Below, piece by piece: positions 57,201 to 64,000 of a DNA stretch of 64,000 nt. The notes beneath the pieces were generated by a model that ran no database searches, had not been told where the DNA came from, and worked only from the letters and a program-made list of their open reading frames with translations. This DNA is from Takifugu bimaculatus. Lineage: Eukaryota; Chordata; Actinopteri; Tetraodontiformes; Tetraodontidae. The translations under genes were made by a program, and so were the position numbers. The stretch's first letter is position 1. The number at the start of each line of letters is the position of its first letter. The DNA lies in NCBI GenBank assembly GCA_004026145.2, contig CP034990.1, forward strand, positions 5,518,976 through 5,582,975. The letters are read 5' to 3'.

Positions 57201-60200
57201 GCTTTGGGAAAAATAATTCCTTTTGTCCCCGTCTTTTAAAACCACAGCAATCACGCATGAATCCTTCTTTTTTACATAGACAACACCAACCGTATGTGTG
57301 GAATGCAGCCTTTGGCTATACATGTGCTGCCATGTTTTTTAAGCCCAGGTGGCTGGAGAAGGTGTCCCAGCCTCATTGAGCTGAATCTTGATATGACACT
57401 GTCGTGTGTGTGTGTGTGTGTTTGTGTGTGGGCAGCTGAGCCAACCAACTGGACGCTGCTGTGATACGCGGCAGCCGCGAGACGGATAAAGTGAAGGAGA
57501 TGAACGTTTGAGGAACTGACAGTACTCCCAGTATTTGTGCTGATGAATGCGGATTTCTGTAATTGTGATCATGCATCTTCCATTCAACAGTACTTATTCC
57601 TGATCAGGGTCACGGGGCGCTGCGCCTGACCCTAATACAGGGCCAAGGTAGCAATGCTGTAACGTTTCCCCCTGTTATATTTGTGTGTTTCTTACTACCT
57701 GTTTAGTGTAGTGCTTCTATCTAAACCTGTCTCACATGTGCACCTGTTGGGGGGGGTTGCATGTAGAAATGCTGGTGGCCTGTTAATGCTGGGCCAGACG
57801 GCTTTTAAACCTCTCAGCGAAATGGGTCAGTCTTGACACAAAGCAGCTACAGTTACTAAGAAATGATCCTGCCCCCCACACACACATACACACACACGGT
57901 AGACGTACAAACCTGAAAATACGTTGACATCAAATGTAGAACATGCGGCATTTACAGACTCTCTCTCACCCACTTACACACACGCCAGTCTCTCATACTT
58001 TACACTTTCGTAGATATGAAACAATCACTTTACACATGAAATGTAATGGAATACAGGCACCCACACACAAAGTGTGAAAATACTCACTGACAAAACACAC
58101 GTGGACCAGATCAGATTTGTAAGATTATGTTCATTTCGGGACAAATCTGATCCTCATACTAGAGTTTAAATTATACATTCAGGCTTTCTAATTAAATGCA
58201 AAGTAAGGAAACCAGTTCATTTATTGTCCCTTCACTCTCTCCCAAATGGATGTCAAATAATAGATAACAAGGGAATCGGTAAAGTTTTAGAGGTCAATCT
58301 TGAAACAAACCCTACGTTTTTGTTGTGTGTGCCAATTCCTTGAAGGCCAAGGTGCTGATGAAAGTCTCTGTTTGTGCTTTAGTGTTCCTGACCTGGGTGA
58401 ACTGCTACAGTGTCCGCTGGGCAACAAGGATCCAAGATGTTTTCACCATTGGAAAACTCCTGGCCTTGGTGCTCATCATAGTGGTGGGACTTGTCCAAAT
58501 CTGTAAAGGTAAAAACACGGTTATGTTGTTAAAACCCCACAAACTACCAGATTGTCCATCTGATTACGCACTGAAAACTGGTCACACGAGACTGTTGGGC
58601 TCGTTCATGACCTGCTCCGTACGTCTTCTCAGGACACTATGAGGCTCTAAAGCCCAGCGTGGCCTTTGAGTTCCTCCAGGAACCATCAGTGGGACAGGTG
58701 GCGCTGGCGTTCCTTCAGGCCTCATTCGCCTACAGCGGCTGGAACTTCCTCAACTACGTGACAGAAGAGGTGGTGGAGCCACGCAAGTACGTCACGCCAC
58801 CATGCACCAATGCATGAGTGATACAGAAGCTGAAATTGTGCAACATTTGCAGGGAAAACTGCTGCACTTGAGCTGTTCATCCTCCCGTTATTAATCGGTG
58901 TCTTAAATGCTCCACATCCTGTTTGGCTGATGTGACTGGAAAGTCCAAGAAACGTTCACGTGCTGTATTTCGGCGGCATTTGAAAGAGCCATATGTTCTT
59001 ACTCCTCTAGGAACCTTCCTCGCGCCATCTACATTTCCATCCCACTGGTGACCCTCGTCTACACGCTGACGAACATCGCCTACTTCTCCTCCATGACCCC
59101 AGAGGAGCTGCTGGCCTCCAATGCTGTAGCGGTGGTGAGCAGCTCTCGGCTCAGGATATTTTTTAAAGATGTTGTAGCTGTAGCTGATGTTGTAGCCCTG
59201 TGTGTTTATGACGTCTGTATCTTTCGGCATTGATCAATCGGTGCAAGTGTGATCGGGCATTTTCCAAGTTACAACATGAATCTATCAATTTTGTTGTTGC
59301 AGACATTTGGCGAAAAACTGCTGGGCATGTTTTCTTGGGTTATGCCCATCTCTGTAGCACTGTCGACCTTTGGCGGCATCAATGGATATCTGTTCACCTC
59401 ATCCAGGTAGAACGCACCTGTTGTCCTGTATGCTGCTTTATAGACACCTCTCGATTCCAATAAACTCGCCGTCTGTTTGCAGACTGTGTTTCTCAGGGGC
59501 CAGAGAGGGTCACCTGCCTTACCTCTTGGCTATGATCCACCTAAAGAACTGCACCCCCATCCCAGCCCTGCTCGTCTGCGTAAGTGCTGTGAAGAAGCTG
59601 CAGAAGCCTCTTGTCACCAACTCTCGTCAGTTACGTGATCGTTAAAGCTGCCTTGTTCTCTCACAGTGCTCGGCCACCATAATAATACTGTGTGTCGGAG
59701 AGACGCACAACCTGATCAATTATGTCTCCTTCATCAATTTTCTGTCGTACGGAGTCACCATTGCCGGTCTCCTCTACTTCCGCAAGAAGAAACCCAACCA
59801 GCTTCGACCCATCAAGGTACACAAACAGGAGAACCAGCAGGGAAAATTGAGTATATAAGGGGGAAAAACTGTCACATGACCATGAAAATGGTGTCCTAAT
59901 TGTCTTATTTGTAGAAATATGAAACAAACCTTATCAAATCAATCTTTATTTATATAGCGTCTTATACAATCAAAATTGTTTCAAGGCGCTTTCCAGAGTC
60001 CCAGGGCCTAACCCCAGACAAGCAACAGTGGCAAGGAAAAACTCCCCTTTAACAGGAAGAAACCTTGAGCAGGACCAGGCTCATGTAGGGGGACCCTCCT
60101 GCTGATGGCCGGCTGGGTAGAGAGAGGAGAGGAGAGGGAGGGGGAGAAGGAGGGGAGAGGCACAGAGCACAGAAACACACACAAAAATACACTATACAAT

Positions 60201-61168
60201 GGGTCAGCGGGGCCGGAGGTCATCATGCAGCTCCGAAGGCGGCGATACCTGTAAATAAATAGAGAGGGGAGGGGGAGAAGCAGAAAAACTACACAGGAAT
60301 CAGCATAACTAGTCTGCTTGATGAGGAGACGAGAGGAGGCAAGACAAGACCATGACCATGACCCAGTGGGGTGACAGAGGCCTGTCAGGTGATCATGTTT
60401 CCGGACCCCGGCAGCCTCGGCCTATAACAGCACAGCTAAGATGTGACCTAATGATTAGACGACCCCCTAAGTATGATAATTTGTCTGTCTAGGATAGTAA
60501 CTGGAACTACAGAATTAGTAACAATAAGCTTTTTCAAAGAGGTAGGTTTTAAGCCTGATCTTAAAAGTTAAGAGATTTATTTATCGTTCTCAGTGTGCTT
60601 GAAATCATATGATTGTTGCTGGCGTCTCCAGTTAATGCTGCAGAGACCCGCGAGGCAGAACGAGCCTTGGGATTTATTTTACAAGCGCCATAAAACCAAT
60701 AACGGTCATGACAAACTTCGAGCGCTGAGCAGCAGGAACGCGCAGGCAGAAGGTCAGAGCGGTAGATGATGGTAGGTTTTGTCTAACAGCCGGTTTGAAC
60801 TCTGTCCTGTGCAGGTGAACTTATTGATCCCCATCAGCTACTTGATATTCTGGGTGGTGCTGCTGTGCTTCAGTCTGTACTCTGAACCAGTGGTGTGCGG
60901 CCTGGGGATGGTCATCATGCTGACTGGGGTCCCTGTATACTTTGTGGGTGTTTGGTGGAAGGACAAGCCCAAGTGGATCTCCAGGCTAGTGGGTGAGTGG
61001 ACCTTCGCAACCGCGCACGTCACTCTGCCTTCGTCTCTGTGGTAAAATGTCTTGTGTTGTTTTGCAGAAAAAGTCACATATATGGGCCAGAAGGTGTGTT
61101 ATGTGGTGTTTCCTCAGGAAGACCTTTCAGAGACTGAACCCCTCACTTCCTCCAAAGCTACCGACTAA
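48112..61168 (+). CDS. slc7a10: Asc-1 amino acid transporter (SLC7A10), 11 coding exons, complete
   Basis: Asc-1 is the light chain of a heterodimeric, sodium-independent exchanger of small neutral amino acids (Gly, Ala, L-Ser, D-Ser) with SLC3A2/4F2hc in the plasma membrane. The 11 exons give 497 residues (human 523). The TM1 motif GNIIGSGIFISPKG is present with GSG at 39-41. Cys138 (QNCLPP) is the conserved extracellular cysteine that bonds the heavy chain. Family blocks GGICALGSMCYAELGVTIPK, VLIMYPTTLAVIALTFSNYV and STFGGINGYLF follow, giving a 12-helix LeuT-fold layout. Sequence is nearer SLC7A10 than SLC7A9 or SLC7A5/8 (recalled comparison). All junctions are in phase. Which teleost copy (a or b) it is cannot be told here. 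It is head to head with rhpn2. Confidence 0.95.
48278..48336 (-). repeat. slc7a10 intron 1 source copy of the 59-bp inverted repeat
   Basis: Partner of 44257-44315. Its flanks show no gypsy-like sequence, so this copy looks like the original. Confidence 0.9.
48350..50891. other. slc7a10 intron 1
   Basis: CpG-rich near the donor, then ordinary. One CA repeat at 49302-49325. No further gene recognised. Confidence 0.45.
50892..51096 (+). CDS. slc7a10: slc7a10 coding exon 2 (residues 35-103)
   Basis: TM1 to TM2: NIIGSGIFISPKGVLEHAGS through PKSGGDYSYVTEIFGGLVG. Confidence 0.97.
52059..52210 (+). CDS. slc7a10: slc7a10 coding exon 3 (residues 103-154)
   Basis: TM3 and the extracellular loop with Cys138: FLLLWSAVLIMYPTTLAV through QPAFQNCLPPYVATRLLA. 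Confidence 0.97.
53911..54075 (-). repeat. Dispersed repeat, copy B, in slc7a10 intron 3
   Basis: Shares ctaggaaaaactcccctttt, aggaaaccttgagcagga and gggaccctcctgctgatggc with copy C. Orientation is defined by the AATAAAGATTGATTTGA-like tail. Confidence 0.7.
54076..58382. other. Rest of slc7a10 intron 3
   Basis: The largest slc7a10 intron (6.2 kb). GT repeat at 57404-57430; several frames of 60-120 codons on both strands without recognisable domains. Confidence 0.4.
58383..58508 (+). CDS. slc7a10: slc7a10 coding exon 4 (residues 154-196)
   Basis: FLTWVNCYSVRWATRIQDVF then TIGKLLALVLIIVVGLVQI. Confidence 0.97.
58633..58786 (+). CDS. slc7a10: slc7a10 coding exon 5 (residues 196-247)
   Basis: HYEALKPSVAFEFLQEPSVG, then FAYSGWNFLNYVTEEVVEP. 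Confidence 0.97.
59011..59134 (+). CDS. slc7a10: slc7a10 coding exon 6 (residues 247-288)
   Basis: NLPRAIYISIPLVTLVYTLT, then NIAYFSSMTPEELLASNAVA. Confidence 0.97.
59303..59406 (+). CDS. slc7a10: slc7a10 coding exon 7 (residues 289-323)
   Basis: TFGEKLLGMFSWVMPISVAL, then STFGGINGYLFTSS. Confidence 0.97.
59483..59579 (+). CDS. slc7a10: slc7a10 coding exon 8 (residues 323-355)
   Basis: LCFSGAREGHLPYLLAMIHL, then KNCTPIPALLVC. Confidence 0.97.
59667..59816 (+). CDS. slc7a10: slc7a10 coding exon 9 (residues 356-405)
   Basis: LCVGETHNLINYVSFINFLS, then GLLYFRKKKPNQLRPIK. Confidence 0.97.
59934..60570 (-). repeat. Dispersed repeat, copy C (longest), in slc7a10 intron 9
   Basis: Plus strand begins tcaaatcaatctttatttat, the inverse of a SINE-like AATAAAGATTGATTTGA tail. 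Unlike copies A and B it keeps a GA-rich middle (about 60118-60160 and 60260-60280). Confidence 0.7.
60815..60992 (+). CDS. slc7a10: slc7a10 coding exon 10 (residues 406-465)
   Basis: VNLLIPISYLIFWVVLLCFS, then GMVIMLTGVPVYFVGVWWK; TM11 and TM12. Confidence 0.97.
61068..61168 (+). CDS. slc7a10: slc7a10 coding exon 11 and stop (residues 465-497)
   Basis: Cytosolic tail EKVTYMGQKVCYVVFPQEDL ending SSKATD, then TAA. Confidence 0.95.
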
Positions 61169-62113
61169 GCTGCTTAGGCTGCCTGAATCCACCACCGCAA
61201 GCGTGCTAGTGTTTTTTTGTGTGTGTGTGTGTGTGTGTGTGTTGTTTTGTTTTTTTACAGACTTTGTACTCACAATGTTCCCTGGTTTTTAACTTGGTCC
61301 GTGAGCTAATGTGCCTTAGACATGTGTATCTTTATATTAGAAGTGTGTGATAACCTCTAAATATGCAAGCCATTTCTGCACATAGTACTTTTGCTGTTGG
61401 CTCCAGCTCCATCTCTGGAAACCATGTTTACTTTGTCAGATGTGGATGTGGATGCCTGGAGTATTTGGTCTGTTGTGTCTCGTTTCCCGTCCCTTTTGTG
61501 TTCTTACTGTCTTGACAGTACAGCTGCATAGATGATCAAATCATCTAGACATCTAAAAGGTTCTTAATATTTATGTTTCTGTATAACTGAAGGATGACAG
61601 TTTTGTTGTTTTTTTTTTACTGCTCCCACCCTCGTGCACCCTCTGTCTCAGCCGTCGGGCTTCAAACGATGCTGTTGCCAATGTCAAATTATCTAGAGTT
61701 TTTCTAACTCATTGCAGTGGTTTCCTTGATAGAAAAGATCATAATTGCACAGCTGTGGTCATCTGATTTCTGCTACCATAACATTCTAGCTCGAAATGGT
61801 TTTTAGATACTTGTGTTTTCGTGTACTTGGATAATTTCACACCAGCCGGCTGGAGCCTGGACAGAACTGTCGGCCCTTTACCAGGCCACAATCTATCCAT
61901 TTGCACTTGAGACTAAATGTATATCTGATATCCAGATGCCGTTAACACTTGACATTACATGTAAATACTGTGTTTAAAAAGTGCCAGGAACTACAAAGAT
62001 CACATTCCTCAGATGTGATGCGTTACATCCACACAATGTACATTGATTTTGATGGGTGCATCTCTCTTTTGTAAGAGTGTTAATTTGTACAAAAATAACA
62101 CTGTAATTTACTC

Positions 62114-62119
62114 ATTAAA
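62114..62119 (+). terminator. slc7a10: Candidate poly(A) signal of slc7a10
   Basis: ATTAAA about 945 nt past the stop codon. The 3' UTR before it carries a GT repeat (61219-61242) and no competing AATAAA that I saw. Confidence 0.45.
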
Positions 62120-62199
62120 TACAGAATCATGTAAATGGCATTGGTCTATATGGATGTTAATGTATGTTCAATAGCTATAAAGTGTAGCATTAATGTCCA

Positions 62200-63920
62200 G
62201 AGATTATCTACACACCTCTAAGTGAGAAGACATCTGCAGCTAAAGGGGAAAAGGACATGCTTGAAGAGGCAAGCATGCGCATTTTGGACTGAAAAGACAG
62301 AAGGACCCCAGTGTAAAAGTAGAATAAGGATCTTCCATCCTGGAACACTAACTATCACTAACTTTGGGTGTAATTTACCTGATATACCCAATAAAACTAA
62401 TTTAAATATATTAAACTCCAGCAATTCAATGGCAAATTGAATTTTTTTTATTCCCCCCCCCCCATCCCTATGTGTATCGAAAGGAACTTCCACCGATGGT
62501 ATTCTAGGGGTTAAACTAAGTTGGACGGGCCAAGAAAAACTCTTTCCAGGCAGTTTACTTGCATCCACACAATCATTCATGTCAAACTAAAGAGTGACAT
62601 GATTCAGGTGGCGGGGGGGTGCCTAATGAAAGCACACTCTTTTGCCCAGATGCCCCCAACAAGTCACACAATGACCACATTGTCCAGCGGGGTTCACCCT
62701 CAAGTGGATAGGATGGGATGTTTTTACATAAACAGGTTTAAAAAAAGTGGTCTTGAAGTAAAAACACATATTTACTACAGTAAAAACAGCAGCTTTGTTG
62801 TGTGTGTGTGTGAGGTTTTTCTTTATTTTTTTTTAATGAAGCACTCTTCATGATTTCATGGATACAAATACAAGTTGGCATGAATCAAAACACAACACAT
62901 GTTGACTTCACATGAGGAAACGCTTCAGTTTGAAAGCTAAATAAGAGTGTTGGTGTTTCCCAACAGCCTTCGTCCAGCCAGTGTGTTTGTCTGCATCAAC
63001 CTGGATCTACTTTGGTTTCAGGCCACCAAAATAAACTGAAATAGGAAGGCTGCCACGCACAGACAAACGCACTGGAACAAATCTCGTGGAAAACACTCCA
63101 TCTTTTCTTATAATAATCCCAGAGATTCCCGACAACTGCGACTCCGTTGTCAAATGTCGGCTTCACACAATAAAGTTCAAACAGACAAATTAAATCTTTG
63201 AAAGCATCGATGGAACTATCAGAAATTAACAAGCGCAAAGATCAGTAAGGCTTTTTAAAACCAGAAAGGACACCATACATTCTGTCGACGGTATCAAACT
63301 GGCATGAAATACAAACGAAAATGTGAATAAGATGTTGTCGTCGTCTCTACTGGCACATAGCACACAGCAGCCTGCAAGGAGAAAGCACACAACATGGCAC
63401 AGACAGGAAAAAAGCTGAAGATTTCCCACCACAGAAACTTTACAGTGCAGATAAAAATCCACCAGCATTTGGCTCCAGTTCGTCTTCCTTCCAGCACTCA
63501 TCTCTTTTCTGTTCCCGCAGCAAAAGAGGCAAAAAAAAAAAAGCAGGATACATTCGTCAGAAATCCGTCAGACTGGGGAAAGTGCCCGTTCTTCCCAACA
63601 CAGAGACAGATGGAAGGAAAGGTCTATCAAACGCAGCTCTCCGCCGAGCAGTGAAAAATAGAAATCTGTGATAGAAAAGTTCAGCGCGGTTCAGGCAGCA
63701 GCAAAAAGCCATCACAGCTCCACGCAGGCTCATTCAAATGAGGGGAGGCTTCTTTTCTGGAAGGATTTGGCAACAAGCAGGGCAGAAGGCAACAAACGGA
63801 CCTGGTGGGCTTGTTGAAACATGACTTTGAACAAATTATAATCACAGGAGTGGAGAATTAATCGGAAACAAGACAGAAGCAGTTTTTTAACTGCTGTCCA
63901 GCATTAGAACAACACTGGAC
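62200..63920. other. Gene-free right end
   Basis: No recognised gene or transposon. A minus-strand frame of 120 codons (62218-62580) has no domain I know. C11 at 62453-62463. Confidence 0.45.
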
Positions 63921-63923
63921 ACA

Positions 63924-64000
63924 CAGTTGTGTTCAGAATAATAGCAGTCCCACATGACTAACCAGATCTATCACTGATTTGGGTAGAAATTGTTTTTCTA
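63924..64000 (+). repeat. Edge of a likely dispersed repeat
   Basis: The words GTTGTGTTCAGAATAATAGC resemble the end of a repeat I recall as common in teleost genomes. It is cut by the window edge, so its class cannot be given. Confidence 0.35.

Overview
The window looks like ordinary nuclear DNA of a ray-finned, probably percomorph, fish. The evidence is four vertebrate genes with fish-like divergence, short GT-AG introns, abundant CA/GT microsatellites, and remnants of Tc1/mariner, hAT and Ty3/gypsy elements. I saw no bacterial, viral, CRISPR, tRNA or rRNA feature. Three genes were rebuilt exon by exon from splice sites and conserved protein stretches recognised from memory; the fourth has a single coding exon.

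Layout: 1-4070 holds a CAG-rich tandem array, a Tc1/mariner-type element with an hAT element nested in it, and a perfect AT-rich palindrome. cep89 (centrosomal protein 89) runs on the minus strand from its start codon at 19048 to at least 4071; its last exon was not found. A complete rnf182-like RING E3 ligase gene (7153-7881, plus strand) lies inside cep89 intron 15. rhpn2 (rhophilin-2) follows on the minus strand, start codon 39461, stop codon 21694; all 15 coding exons are visible, but the frame is broken in exon 4 and does not match across exons 10-11. From 39.5 to 48 kb there is a gene-free interval with a collapsed Ty3/gypsy remnant and a deleted Tc1-like transposon. slc7a10 (Asc-1 amino acid transporter) is intact on the plus strand, 11 exons, 48112-61168. 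The last 2 kb show no gene.

The genes do not form a functional unit: cep89 builds centriole distal appendages, RNF182 is a membrane E3 ligase, rhophilin-2 binds Rho, and Asc-1 carries small neutral amino acids. They belong to the region equivalent to human 19q13.11, but FAAP24 is missing between cep89 and rhpn2; GPATCH1, WDR88 and LRP3 are missing between rhpn2 and slc7a10; and rhpn2 and slc7a10 are head to head.

The most interesting observations are small-scale. A 59-bp piece of slc7a10 intron 1 is copied, inverted, into a gypsy integrase relic 4 kb away. rhpn2 carries reading-frame lesions in otherwise well-conserved exons. An antisense gene is nested in a cep89 intron. A TG repeat sits next to a cep89 splice acceptor. 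Two large near-perfect palindromes and a strand-biased set of long G runs are also present. I found no convincing new gene system.
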